Part shown: in pieces, positions 9,245 to 21,189 of the stretch
How the letters are laid out: each line of letters starts with the position of its first letter
How positions within the stretch are numbered: the stretch's first letter is position 1
Source: Aedes albopictus
Lineage: Eukaryota; Arthropoda; Insecta; Diptera; Culicidae
Direction of reading: 5' to 3'
DNA: 64,000 nucleotides
NCBI RefSeq assembly: GCF_035046485.1
Contig: NC_085138.1
Span: 41,513,464-41,577,463, forward strand
The notes under the pieces: model-generated
What the model saw: only the letters and a program-made list of their open reading frames with translations
What the model was told of the DNA's origin: nothing
Database searches by the model: none
Position numbers and translations under genes: made by a program

Positions 9245-10532
9245 CAGACCGAATACGTCAAATTTTATTTACTGAATCGAATATCATATACTTGTTTATC
9301 GACCGTATTCTATTAATAACTTGATGATTTTGTGGCTATAACGGTCTTTTTCTACTCAGAGTATAAGGGTGTAGATATCAAAGTGGATAATGAAATGATA
9401 GTTATGATAGTATTCGCTAGGTTGCGAACAAGTATGAAAAATTTTATAGAAGGTGAAATTAGGCAAGTAGGCCATGTATTGAACGAATACATCGAATGTG
9501 TGAAACTTCTGCCGTACAACCTGTGCTTTGAAACAGATTGGCTTGGTTGGTAGTTCATACCACCTTACCAAGTGTTCCGAACGACGAGAAATCAGCACTT
9601 CGGTGCGAAAGGGTTATTCGATCCACTCGCAGCAGGAGACCATAGTATATAGGAATTGCCAATGTACGAGATTGTGTCAAATGGGTGTCATGCAATATAA
9701 TTGAATTTTCTTACCTAGCTACATGTATACACAACACAAAAATACGATTTCGCTTAAAGCTAGAACATTGAATTAGTAAAACTTATCCTAAAATGGTTAA
9801 AATCTAGTTAAAATCGACACAAATTGTTGGACAGTGGACAGGTTTAAAGCCTAGGACTAGAAATGTAAGTAATATCACGAGTATATGTTTAAATTAGAGG
9901 TGAAATAACTAAAATGAAATTGCAGCTAAAAAGCTCATGTGGAGCAAAAATACGAGTCACGCTATATGATCGTCCGCATAAATTTCCGAGACTGTCCCAA
10001 CACCAAGACTGGCAAAAGTTTCAGGCACCCGATTGCCTATGTATTGTTGTATTTTCATCACAAGTGTTCTATACAATAAGATCGAAAAAGGTAATAGGAA
10101 GAACACCCCGCAATATAGGCATACCCCTATGAACGGAATTTGAATTTCGAAAAAAGCTACTGATCGATAGAACTTGTGATAAAAACAGAACAATACAAAG
10201 GCAATCGGGTGCCTGAAACTTTTGCCAGTCTTGGTAAGGAGGTATGAACTACCAACCAAGCCGATCTGTTTAAAAACAGGTCGTACGGCAGAAGTTTCAC
10301 ACATTCGATGTATTCGTTCAATACATGGCCTACTTGCCTAATTTCACCTTCTATAAAAATTTTCATACTTGTTCGCAACCTAGCGAATACTATCATATCT
10401 ATCATTTCATTATCCACTTTGATCTCTACTCCCTTATACTCTGAGTAGAAAAAGACCGCTATATGTAGCCACAAAATCATCAAGTTATGAATCTAATATA
10501 TCAAATTGCCACCCATGGGAAAATTCGGTCTG
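9245..10532. mobile_element. 1.3 kb foldback element with interrupted left arm
   Basis: The outer ends are CAGACCGAAT (9245-9254) and its complement (10523-10532). 9322-9575 is a reverse-complement match of about 90% or better to 10235-10494. A further arm segment, 10003-10075, matches 10153-10235. The right arm is continuous, whereas the left arm is split by about 430 bp (9576-10002), so something was inserted into, or kept only in, the left arm. Open frames of 73-115 codons on both strands come from the arms. No transposase is recognisable. Confidence 0.75.
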
Positions 10533-12590
10533 ATTTTTGCAGAAAAGATGTGCCTCGATGCCAATGCATTGTTCCACAACTACTCTAAAAAATACGCCGT
10601 GTAGGAAATGAAATAATCTCATACCAATCTCTGCATAAATGCACCATAAAACTTCCATCAAATGCTTTACAGCTTTGGCGAACTTCGAACGGAAATGAAT
10701 TGTCCTCAACTATTTCTCTCATTTCTTTTCGAGTGGAAAACCCAATCTCCTACGCACAGTCGATAGCTCGTTAAACCGAACCAGAAGTCTCAAGTGCTTT
10801 TCCGAAAAAGGAAAAGAAAAGAAATAACCTCTCTCCAATCGTTTCTGTTGCACTTGTGCTTTGTTCTACTATTTCAGGGGAAAACTTTTCGCCTCCCATC
10901 ATCACCCGTCTTCGTCGGCCGTCGTGAGTCAGCAGGTCCATCCATCCATCGATTGGAGTCCGATGTTAACCGACTTGGTAGCTGCTGTAGCTACCAAGAA
11001 AAAGGAGGACCTTTTCACTGAACCCTTGTGGGAGACGGGCGGTGCTCGGGCCATAGGACGAAACTTTTTTAATTTAAAAGTATTATCTAAAAGCGACAAT
11101 AAAACCAGCGGTAATTTCTGTCCAAACTCGACCCCCAAGAGTTCGCGTTGCATCACGCGGGGGGATAGTTTTCCTTTTGTTTCGAACGATGCGAATCCAG
11201 CGATGAGGGGCAGAACAGTTGCGAAAGGGGTATGGAAAAGAAAAATGGGACATTCGAACAAATCACGCTGATTGAAGTTAGTTTTTCTTTGCGACCGGCG
11301 GCAAGGCAATGCAATGGAAAGAGAATCGATTCAAGTAGGTCACAAATTTGCACTGCTGGTTGGCTGCAGGCGATTTCAAAGACGCTTAGCTTGATTGCAG
11401 CAGTTCCTAGAGCCATAGCCATGCCATCAAACGACGACGGTGATAGATTGATTGTTTTTGCCCTTGGGGGGTTTTGCTAAGGTGGGAAACTGCAAGAAGG
11501 AGGACAGACGGAACGGAACACCAACAACATCTTGCAGGTGGCGGTTGCTCGCTGACATATGAATGAATATAAACCACGGAAGAGGAGGAAACTGTCTGAC
11601 GTTGAGCACATAGTGGCTGAGGTGCGATGCAAAGAGATAAGAGATCGGATAAGCGTCGAAGCACACTCTGTGGAAACTATATGCAGAACGCATGAACCGC
11701 ACATAGTAGATGAGTTGCGATGAGTGCGGAGATGCGATGGAGCTGCTTCGACGCATGTGATCGCAAGAGAACGCAAGAGAATGCTTGTCGGGTATGGATT
11801 TTATGATTGCGCTCGTTGTGTATGTAAAGCAATGCGGATTTAATGTGTTGGGTGGGAATGCTAGTAGGTTATATAAAATGCGTTAATATGTTGTTGTTTT
11901 TAAACATAACTCAATGCCTTTTCACATGACATGCATTTTGATGGACCGGACGTAATAAAAATTTATCATATTGTCTATCGATCACTATGTAAAATAACAC
12001 ATTTCATTGCATGTAAAATAGTATTCCATCAAATCGTGTAAGTTTTTTACAGCATAATTTTGTTATTATATGCGTATAAGAAAACATTTTATTTTCTCTG
12101 TTCGGGATTTGAATCAAGTGATCAATGTTTGATATGGTCGTTTGTCCAGTGCATGTTATTCATGTGCAAGCTAGAATGTTTAAGGTTTTATCACAGACAA
12201 ATAGACGTAACACCTTGAACGATTTTCATGGAAATCCATCGCCCAGTTCACACTACCATCACCTGGTGAAAAAGTTGCACGAATCACTGTGTTGTGCAAT
12301 ATCGTCAACAGAAGGCGCTAATGTGAAACGTCAAACGCATAGAAAAACGATGTGCGCGCCTCTGGTTGTGAAAGCCACAACTATGAAAATTTAAAATGAT
12401 CGTTAAAAGCGTGGTCGATGGAAATTTTGCAAGTGTTACGTCCGTTTGTCTGTGGTTTTATGCTATTCAACTTAATTGCTAAAAGGATTCTGATTGAAAA
12501 GTTCTGCTTTTTTCTTTGTCAGGCAAAACTAGATCCCTTAACGAAAATAGTGTGACATCAATTTCGATTGATACTCTTTTACCTAATATA
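10533..12590. other. Moderately GC-rich sequence, no gene recognised
   Basis: Several overlapping frames of 75-136 codons occur on both strands (for example 10861-11271 plus and 11427-11776 minus). None carries a recognisable domain, and they overlap one another. The stretch 10800-11800 is richer in GC than its surroundings and could be host exon or regulatory DNA. From 11800 it is AT-rich with nothing visible. Confidence 0.4.
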
Positions 12591-12616
12591 AGGACTGTAT
12601 CGTTGATTATGAGTAC

Positions 12617-14330
12617 GCCTGAAAATTGCTGTATCTGAAAATGTTTTATTTAAATGTATCATTTTATATTTAATTTTTCGTGGATCTTGCCAGCTCTCGC
12701 ACCTTCTTCTTGGTGTTCTTCATAAGGTTCGGAATAGAAAATAACTATTTTATTGTAGCAGACATTTTACGTGCAGCTCAAACTAGAAATATAATTTTGA
12801 CTTCAGTAAACAGTTGGTAATTCAATTATTATACAATTCACTCACAAGAAATAGTTTTTCCTAACTCGCACGACAATATTTGATCAATTAACTCTGCACT
12901 AGCTCTGACTCTAGAAAACGTATTATGATTTCTCAATTATTTCCTTCTATCAATCTCTATTAGCAACCTTGCTATTTAATGAAAACATTCGCGAAATGAT
13001 GCGATTTGCTTTCGACAACGAATACGTTTTCACCCATCCTCGCTTTATTCAATCAACCTCAACAATGATCAGCATAGTTGACTCTTCGTTTTCGCCGTTG
13101 CGTTCTAGCCAAGCATCTCTTTTCATCGCTTTCGATGCTTTTCGACAGCTTATCGCGAAGCATCGTTGGCTGGAAGCTTTATTAGCAAGGATGGAAGAAA
13201 ATCGCTTCTAACGATAAATGATACAGGATACGAATAATCCAAGATAGCCTTGTTCTTGCAGTAGCATGATGCCGACGCCTCACACCGTGCTCGTATCACA
13301 GAGACAATCAAAGCATCTGATGCACGCTTTATCGCGTGATGACCCGTTCTCGGATCATGTTACAAGTCGTGATAAATTTTATTCATCCCGATTTATGCCA
13401 CTTATGCTCCCGGAACCCGCATTCATCATTAAGAATATTACATTCATATGCATATCATGAAGCTTCAGCAATAAGAATGCACAAAAAGTGACCGAAAATC
13501 GAAATTTATCATTTCGACTTCATGATAACGATCGCATCGCGGCCGCACATGCCGAGCGATTCATTATTCGCGAAGCATGGTTTGTTATGAATGCTTGACG
13601 ACAAAATTCCATCGTTGTTGCTATGATCGCGCGATGCCCTAACACCGCGACACATTCAAAATCTTATCATGATCACTAGATTTCCATCCTTGTTTATTAG
13701 TATGGTATCGGTACATGCGAATGTTGCTTCTGTGTGCGTGTCGAGAGTTCGTGCTGTAGCTTCGCAAACCAACCTATTCGGTATGGTTCGGCTGTTCGGG
13801 CGAGCGTGTGGCGGCACAGTCAGATGTGTGCAAAATCGTTTGTGATTTACATCATGTTCGTTTTGCCACCTCTTTGCTGCTGGTCATCGTTGATCAGTGC
13901 ACAGTTCAATCGCACGCGATAAATATACAGTTGATGAGTTGTGATGAGCACTAGTGAGGTGATAATTTGCATCATTGTCTATTAGTTTCTACTTACAGTT
14001 TGCTACACCTGGTCCACCCTGTTTCAACCAAACCAAACCTCGAGCTACTCTCACTTTCCGACAATCGTCTACGGCAACCTAAATAGAAAGGTTTTGATGA
14101 CAATTCCACTATCAAAGATTTTTCTATTATTATAACTTACGGTATTGCAAATTAGCGGCACTCTCTAAACACTAAATCTAATTAAATACTCGTAAATGAC
14201 TTATTACTTGACTTCTAATTCGACATTGGATTGCGTCGAAGCTTTTCTATTGAATGAATACAATACCCCGATGTAAGCATCGACAACATATTCAAACTCT
14301 ATTGACCGGTCACGCGAAGTCGCGGTGCGG
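12617..14330. other. Interior of the mariner-type element, nothing recognised
   Basis: Mixed AT-rich and GC-richer DNA with many TCGC and GATC-like words and frames no longer than about 80 codons, none recognisable. It lies where the C-terminal half of the transposase should be. Confidence 0.4.
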
Positions 14331-14376
14331 AAATGAGATTCTCTTCTCACTCGTTGAGCGCAAGTGGGTCAGAGAC

Positions 14377-14646
14377 CTACGCCGTCAACATAAGGTTTTG
14401 GACAACCGTTCCGTCGATGGTTTTGCTTGGGTTGGCCCAGTTTTTCTTCGATTTCTCCGAATTCGGAACATCAGTGCCACGCTTCACAGTGAAAAACTGT
14501 GCACCTGAAAGTGCCTTGTTGTCCAATATGACATACGTTTCATCATCCATGATTATGAACATGTAATTTTTGCTCAAAACATCGTCGTACAGTTTCCGAG
14601 CCCGAGTTTTCACATAATCCGCCAGAATTTGACTGTTTTTGGACAT
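14377..14646 (-). pseudogene. Mariner-type transposase, catalytic fragment
   Basis: The frame has RARKLYDDVLSKNYMFIIMDDETYVILDN at residues about 14-42. MDDETYV is the signature around the second catalytic aspartate of Tc1/mariner transposases, which cut and join DNA by a DDE mechanism. The run DNKALSGAQFF and the helix before it resemble the mosquito ITm group with a D37E spacing; that assignment is from memory of the family. The final E region is missing: similarity stops near 14400 and the frame ends at 14377. A frameshift near 14640 separates it from the N-terminal part. Confidence 0.75.
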
Positions 14647-14900
14647 TTCTGTTTTGGGTAAGTCTTCAGGGAATTACGCTCCTTGGCGCGCTGAACCATA
14701 CCAATAGTCGTTCCACACTTTTTTGCGCAATCTATGATGAATACCTCCTTTTTTCTTTTGAAGATTTTGCAATTTTTGCTGTCCAAACTTGACTTGGACG
14801 CACCTGGTTTTCTGTCGCGTCCGGGTGAGTTTATCAGTGTGTTATGCATACCGAATCGTTTGACAGCATTTTGGACAGAAAAAAACGCTAACATCTCCAA
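14610..14900 (-). pseudogene. Mariner-type transposase, N-terminal fragment
   Basis: It starts MEMLAFFSVQNAVKRF, then INSPGRDRKPGASKSS (a GRKPG-type DNA-binding linker) and KKCGTTIGMVQRAKERNSLK, which reads as a helix-turn-helix recognition helix. In intact relatives these segments bind the terminal inverted repeats. The frame leaves the family pattern after KTYPKQKCPK (about 14640), where the catalytic fragment continues in another frame. The start is plausible but not proven. Confidence 0.7.
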
Positions 14901-15143
14901 CTTTTGCTAATTTTCTTAGCGATAATCATTTTTCATAGCAGTGCCTGATCACAATCGATATTTGCTTCTCATCCGTAAACACTCGCGTTGCTCCACTTGA
15001 GGAAAAACTTTAACTTTTAATGAAGGTTATCTTTTGTTTACAACGCTAGCAACACATAAGCCCACAGCAGTTGTCAAAATAAGACTTAGTCTTTTTAATA
15101 CAGGGCCTCAGAGATGTACTCATAATTAACGATACAGTCCTTA

Positions 15144-16127
15144 TGATGAATATTGTGTACTTATTAGAGACATCTTTTCTCGTAGAGAAAAATTTGTAAT
15201 AAAAAAACCTATACCCTTAAATAATACATACTTGCCGAATTTTTGTTTCTTTTTGCCGAGATCAGCACAATCAAGTAATGTTTTAATGCCGAAAATCAGT
15301 ATAACAGTCTCATATTGATTTGAATTGAAATCAACACTCAGATAGCTCAATCCGGAAAGTAATAATATGTGTATACATAAAGACATCGCTCACGCGGATA
15401 TGATTACATGTTATACATTCTTTTCTCAAATAATTAATTCAATAATCTCAATCTTGTACAGTTACACCAGATTTTTTTTGAACTGGTCGGTTTTCGCTAT
15501 TGCAACAGGATCAAAACTGACTAAGTTATAGCAAAAAAAAAACAACCCGCGCAAAACAAAAAGCGGGTGCATTTTATCTTTCCGATCTTATAGATGAAAC
15601 AATCATTTCACTACCCACATCCAAAGAAGCGCTTCAACATACAAGCGACTTCATCGATCAAATCACGCGAGTCGTTGATGCGCACGAAATAGGCGAAAAA
15701 GGATGTGAAAACAACATGCGCACCCTCATTGAAAACCTCATGCACTATGGCCTATCAAACATCCCTCTTCTCATCTCATAACTTTTCGCATCCGATCGCA
15801 TCTCACCTTACCCACTATGGTCACAGCCTGAGAAACAGATGGTTTGTTCGAGCGCCCGCCGGATGGATGAGACAGCAGCGCAATGCTGCTGACCTCGTTC
15901 GCTGTTATTTCCGCAATCGACCGAAGACCGGAACTGTTGGGAGGTGTATGATGTTGACAGGCTGTCAATGGTGGAGAACCGCAAGCTGCAGCTGGGAATT
16001 ATCGGTGGTCGTGTTGTCTTGGTGGTTTGACTTTTGAGGATACATACCGTCTCACACTGGGTCAGATCACGAATTCAGGAGAAAAAAATGAAGATGATAT
16101 TTGGAGCATTTACATTACATGTATTAC
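15144..16127. other. Unrecognised sequence
   Basis: AT-rich until about 15540, then a short self-complementary piece (CCCGCGCAAAACAAAAAGCGGG at 15546-15567), then a GC-richer stretch with a 110-codon frame at 15705-16037 that has no recognisable motif. A host exon cannot be excluded. Confidence 0.35.
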
Positions 16128-16760
16128 AATAAAGTGTTGTTTCACAGATCAGTGTTCCCAAGCAGATGCCAGATTTCAGATTCTGCGTCTCGAAAAGCAA
16201 TTGACAAAATAAAGTAGCGCTGCAATATTCAGGGGTTCTCAAGCTGGGGTCACGGGCCATGCTGATTTCGAAAATAACGAAAGTCCGAAGAGAAGGTGCG
16301 AATGCTTTTGAGATTCTGCATCTCAAGGAGCACAAAATACAATGAATTGGTGTTGCGAAGCTCAGTGGTTCTCGAGCTAGAGTCACGGGCCATGCTAATT
16401 AAACAAGAACCGAAAATTCGGGAGAAGATAGATGCTTTTTGAATGCTGGATCTCAAGGAGCACTTATTTTAATAAAGTGGTGTTGTGAAGCTTAGAGGTT
16501 CCGATTCTGGAGAGCAATGCCAATTTCTCATTTCTCAAGCAATTATTACAACAAAGTGGCACAGCAAAACTCAGTGGTTTTCAAGAGCTGGAGTCACGGA
16601 CCATGCTGATTTCGAAAGAATCTAGAGTGCGATGATAAATTGAACATGATTTTTAAGATTATGAACACCAAGCAGAATAATATTTTAGTGTTGCAAAGCT
16701 CAGTGATTCCAAATCTTGGGTCACGGGCCATGATTATTTCTCGAAAGTCCTAGAAAGGTC
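16128..16760. repeat. Degenerate tandem repeat, unit about 130 bp
   Basis: About five to six diverged units share 'AATAAAGTGG...', 'GAAGCTCAGTGGTT', 'GAGTCACGGGCCATGCTGAT' and 'ATCTCAAGGAGCAC'. GTCACGG(G/A)CCATG occurs near 16248, 16383, 16594 and 16721, so the spacing is about 130 bp with one longer gap. Related sequence in the opposite sense (GTGGCCCGTG) flanks element C at about 16950 and 21150. Confidence 0.7.
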
Positions 16761-17040
16761 AATTTGGCGTATAGTAATCTATAGTATGGGTGTGCTCATA
16801 AACCACGTCAACCAAATTTTGGCTCATCTCCCTGAAACGCCCATGAAGCCTCCTGGAAACCCCTCAGAAACCCAGAAACTCCAGAGAAACCTCCCGAAAG
16901 TCCCGGAAAATAATTTAATTTCGTTCTCACACTTCCGGTTCTAAAGAAATTCGCGTGGCCCGTGGCCATAAATTGAAAATCACTGATATTTGCAACACAA
17001 GGGATTTTCTTCAGGGAGTTTAAGAACCTTCAAAATGACC
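16761..17040. repeat. Decayed satellite flank and CCTGGAAACCCC-type sequence
   Basis: 16840-16910 has short repeated words (CTCCTGGAAACCCC, CCAGAAACTCCAGAGAAACC). 16930-16970 carries AAATTCGCGTGGCCCGTGGC, matched by AAATTCGTGTGGCCCGTGAA on the far side of element C. Confidence 0.45.
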
Positions 17041-17210
17041 GGGATTTTTGGGGACCAACGAAAATACCTCGAATGGACTCTGGGACACCGTCGATGATTA
17101 CTCCTTCTCCAATCGTCGATTTAACCCCGATGCAATAAGCAACCACCACGGATATTTACTGTATGACCGATGCATTATTAATCATCATGATTTTGGACCT
17201 GACAATCAAT

Positions 17211-18120
17211 CGAGACGCACCGTAGAAAGCTTTTTGGAAGCCCCTGATCTCCTCAACTCAGTCCTGCCTATTGCTGCCAGCGATCATCACACTCGTCTCG
17301 ATCCTTCAATTGAGGAATGTGACGGGGTCTTCCAAAAATCTTGCATAGGCAACATTATGAGTTGAATGTTGGAGAACGTACTCTGTGTGATGTTTCCTCA
17401 CATCTCTATAGACCATCAGCTAAACGCCGACATTCCGTTGGTAATCGCTCGGAATCCTGCAACCATCATTCACCACAAATTCGACAAGCATTGTGGAAGC
17501 CCCTAATCCCTCCATCACGGTCGCGCACTTGCCGCCAGCGTTCCAAACACCGATTGAAGGCAAGTACGATTTGATGTGGACTTCGACCCTGCCTGAAAAT
17601 GCCTCGATTTCCGCAGTCCTTTCTGGCCCATTAGCCGAAGAGAGCAGTTTGTTCAATGACAGTAGCCAGAACTTATCCATCTCTAGAACAGCTCAGTGGA
17701 GCATCACCCGAGACACACCGTGGAAAGCTATTTGGAAGCCCCTGATTTCCTCAACTCAGTCCTGCCAAATGCTGCCAACGATCTTCACAGTCGTCTCGGT
17801 CCTGCAGTTGAGGAACGTGACGGGATCTTCCAAGAAGCTTGCGTAGGCAAGTATAATGTGAACTCGATTGTCGAAGAACGTACTCTGTGTGATGATTCTT
17901 CCCCCATCTACAGACCATCAACTAGTTACAGCATCAACGAAAGATGTCATCATTCATCACCGGAACGCACGATTTCAACCAGCATTGTGGAAGCCCCTAG
18001 ACTCCCCATCACAGTCGAGCTGTCGCAGCCAGCGCACAACAGTCGTTCTGGGCCTGTGTATGGCGTAGATGACGGACCAAACACCGGTCGAAGGCAAGTA
18101 CGATCAGCTTTAGACATCGA
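17211..18120 (+). repeat. Two tandem 5' monomers of element C (period about 498 bp)
   Basis: 17211-17572 matches 17709-18120. The first part of each (CGAGACRCACCGTRGAAAG onward) is about 80% identical over 210 bp, and each ends with a GTGGAAGCCCCTA ... GAAGGCAAGTACGAT block. One frame gives the same peptide in both (TVES-LEAPD-LNSVLP-AA). Tandem monomers ahead of a LINE usually act as internal promoters; here they could instead be remnant ORF1. The repeat itself is certain, its role is not. Confidence 0.7.
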
Positions 18121-18198
18121 ATCTGCCTGAAATAAGTTCGCTTTCTAGTTTCAAGGCAATCTCGTCCAACCGACTACTACCGAGCTTGGTCAGCAACG

Positions 18199-19540
18199 TT
18201 GAACCGACACAACGGATTGATGGGGCACACATTCCTGAGCCTCAAGCCTACGTCATCGAGTCTACGATCAACTGTCGCAGCGCAGAAGCTTGTGCTCGGC
18301 CCTGACTCCTCTAACGAATTTCCCCTACCGGCTCCTTTTGTCAGTAACACGTCTCCTACGCACCCTGGTCTCCGGGTTTTTTTTTATAAAAATGTACGGA
18401 GTTTAAGGACGAACATCGACGATTTCTTCGTAGCTATTGCAGATACTGACTACGGCGTGGTAGTACTTATCGAAGCGTGGCTAGACGACCGGACCTTCTC
18501 TGCTCCATTGTTTGGTAACCGGTTTACCGTATTCCAGAATGACCGCAACCCGTCAAGTAGTAATACACTACGAGGCGGTGGAGTGCTTTTTGCGGTTTGT
18601 AAGCGCGTTAGCTCTTGTTTGCGCCTCAGTTGAGCAACTATGGGTTAAAATTAAGCTATCTGGTCGAAGTGTAAGCATTGGTTCTCTGCATTTACCGTCA
18701 GATCGTAAAACTGACGTGGAATGCGTTGACAACTACATCAACTCCATTGGTGCTATGTTATCAAGATTGGACAACAATGACTTGGCTCTTCTCTGTGGCG
18801 ATTACAACCAATCTGGCTTAGTGTGGATCGTGCAGGAAAACGAAGTACCATGCATCGACGTACTCTGTTCTAGTATCCCAGTATCAACAAGCACCCTTTT
18901 GGATGGTTTGGACTTCCACGGCTTGGTCCAGATCAACACAGTTTTGAATCGCAATTCTCGGATGCTTGACTTGCTACTGGTGAATGAAGATGCTCTCTCT
19001 GACTGCTCTGTATCCGAAGCGCTGGTGCCTTTTGTCAATCTTGATGCTGATCATCCCGCTTTAGAAACAGCGATTAATATCTCTGTTCCCATTCTCTACG
19101 AAAATATTGAAGATGCACTTGCTCTGAACTTCTCCAGAGCGGATTTTGATTCCATAACGCAAGCACTCACGCAAGTTAACTGGGATTTTCTCGACACGTG
19201 TTCTTGTGTTAATGAGGCTGTTGACGAATTTACTCATACAATGATTCAAATAAATGCAGATCCTGTTCCTCAACGAAGTCCATCTCCCAAGCCAGTATGG
19301 GGTAATGGACATTTGCGAAAGTTGAAACGGTTAAGGTCCAAAGCACTTCGGAAATACAGTGTAAACAAGAATACATTCACTCATCGCGCCTTTGCCCTGG
19401 CAAGCAATGCTTATCGCAGCTACAATCGTTATCTCTACAAACGCTACACAACACGCATGCAGTATAGGCTCCATCGCAATCCTAAGGCCAGAATGGTCGT
19501 TCGTGAAAACCAAGAAAAATGAGGAAGGCCTTCTTGCCGA
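18199..19540 (+). pseudogene. Element C: AP-type endonuclease and linker
   Basis: The endonuclease starts near FYKNVRSLRTNIDDFF (18376 onward), the N-terminal strand that carries the catalytic Asn in this family. It continues with VVVLIEAWLDDR (the catalytic Glu of the ETWL motif, here EAWL) and FTVFQNDR. A frameshift near 18590 moves it to the frame 18512-19522, with LLCGDYNQSG (GDxN motif), RMLDLLLVNE and LDADHPALE (the DH motif), then the linker SPKPVWGNGHLRKLKR. Most catalytic motifs remain. The family frame goes on past 19522 in another frame to about 19550, where about 100 residues of RT are deleted. Confidence 0.82.
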
Positions 19541-20700
19541 AATTTTCCTGGGTGAGTGACGTGCTCATTCTGCAAAACGCAGAGAATTACCGAGTGATTA
19601 CATGCCTCTGTGCTTGTTCTAAAGCACTGGAGATAATCGTCTACGATGCTTTCTTTGGTCACTGCAACAACTACATATCACCGGACCAGCACGACTTCTA
19701 CCCGAAAAGATCGATCTCGACGAACCTTGCTCCTTTCATCTCTCTTTGTCTACGTAATATTTAATCGGGAGTTCAAGTGGACACCATCTACAACGACCTG
19801 AAGGCTGCATTTGACCGTGTGGATCACTCCATATTAAAGAAAAGCTTGGAAAACTTGGGGTTTCGTCGAGCTTAGTGCAGTGGTTTAAATCATACTTGAC
19901 AAATCGCAAACACTGTGTCAGATTAGGATGAGCTCACTCCGACTGCTTTAATAACACCTCGGGTATTCCTCAATGTAGTAACGTGGGACCACTTCTCTTC
20001 TCCATTTTCCTGAACGATGTGGGATTCGTGCTTCCAAATGGGTGCCGCACATTCTTCGCAGACAACGTTAAGATTTTTGTAGTAGAACGATGCCTTCTAG
20101 ATTATTTGCAGCTACAGGAATTTATTAATGACTTCAGTGAATGGTGCAGTAGAAACTTCGTCACATTCAGCGAGCACAAATGCAACTCCATCAGTTTCCA
20201 TCGTAGGCAAAAACCAATATTGTTTGATTATACGATCAACAATGTGTCACTTCAGCACGTGGAAGTTACTCGGGAACTCGGAATATTATTGGACTTCGCT
20301 CTATCCTTTAGGCCCCATTACTGTGACATAGTTACGCGAGCGAGCAGGCAACTTGGTTTCATATTCAAGAATCTTAAATCAAGATTGCCGACGAATGTCG
20401 TGACCCACTTTGCCTGAAAGCACTGTACTGCTCTCTGATTCGCTCTCTGTTAGAGTTTGGATCGATCATCTGGTGCCCGTACCAAAGAGTTTGGATATCT
20501 CGATTGCAGTCGATCCAGAAGAAATTTGTTCGGTATGCCCTGTGCCATCTGCCTTGGAACGATTTCAAAAACCTCCCACCGTTGTCAGCTGCTGGGTATA
20601 GAGACGCTGGAACACAGAAGGTCGATCGCTCAAGCAGTATTTGTAGCCAAAGTTCTGGTTGATGAAATTGATTCTCCTTACAGATATATGCTCTAGAGAG
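19541..20700 (+). pseudogene. Element C: degenerate RT
   Basis: After the deletion the sequence resumes at AENYRVITCLCACSKALE, then YISPDQHDFYPKRSISTNL, motif A (VDTIYNDLKAAFDRVDHS, in another frame), motif B TSGIPQCSNVGPLLFS and motif C TFFADNVKIFV (20052-20080). FADN in place of YADD loses the second active-site aspartate, so this copy could not polymerise. The frame 19983-20417 then runs through the thumb region to a stop; the C-terminal end (about 20420-20696) is spread over other frames. Confidence 0.8.
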
Positions 20701-21170
20701 ACCGCTTCGCACTAGGAACATCCTTGTATCTCCCAGCTCGCGCAACGAATTATGCACTACATGACCCTGTACGATATGTTGTCACGATTTTAACTGCTCT
20801 ACCTTAAGCTTCCGACATCGGGTTGAACGGCTGCTGCACGAGGGGAATAGACGTCATCGTTGATTATGATAGTTCTTAAGATATTCTTAGTATTTTAATT
20901 ATTTGATTATTGTTATTGCGCTTGTGTATTGTGATTACTTATGTTAAGATTTTTCCTGTTAATCTCAATGTTAGGAGTTATTTTTTATTTTTATTACTTT
21001 TTCATTAAGACATATTGTCAGATGACACATATAAATAAATATAAACATAAATATAAACATAAACAACTATATTCAAGATACTCCTTAGGATGACTAGTCC
21101 GCAAAACATGTGCACATCTTCCTAGCACTTTTGGTTCTTGTGAAATTCGTGTGGCCCGTGAACAGTATCG
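20700..21170. other. 3' end of element C and older flank
   Basis: Non-coding AT-rich sequence to the tail at 21028-21064, then about 100 bp of flank containing AAATTCGTGTGGCCCGTGAA, related to the sequence before element C. Confidence 0.5.
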
Positions 21171-21189
21171 AATGATAACGGCCAGCGAT

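Larger units (their letters stand above)
12591..15141 (-). mobile_element. Tc1/mariner-type transposon, degenerate
   Basis: The terminal inverted repeats are 26 bp with one mismatch, beginning AGGACTGTATCGTT at 12591 and complementary at 15116-15141. TA lies outside both ends (12589-12590 and 15142-15143). The minus strand near the right end encodes a broken transposase (14377-14900). At 2.55 kb it is longer than usual for the type (about 1.3 kb), so 12620-14330, in which no transposase is seen, is probably foreign or heavily decayed. Confidence 0.8.
17048..21064 (+). mobile_element. Element C: decayed Jockey-type LINE with tandem 5' monomers
   Basis: In order: tandem repeats (17211-18120), an AP-type endonuclease and linker (about 18376-19540), an RT domain lacking its N-terminal part (19560-20700), an untranslated stretch, and a tail of ATAAATA/ATAAACATAA repeats at 21028-21064. 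The protein motifs are of the same kind as element A. It is dead: frameshifts, stops, a deletion near 19550 and YADD changed to FADN. The 5' limit is uncertain; the sequences on either side resemble each other, as expected for insertion into an older repeat. Confidence 0.8.

Noticed and set aside
10861..11271. 136-codon frame as a host gene
   Set aside because: No recognisable domain, and it overlaps equally long frames on the minus strand; composition alone can give this. Left as unassigned sequence.
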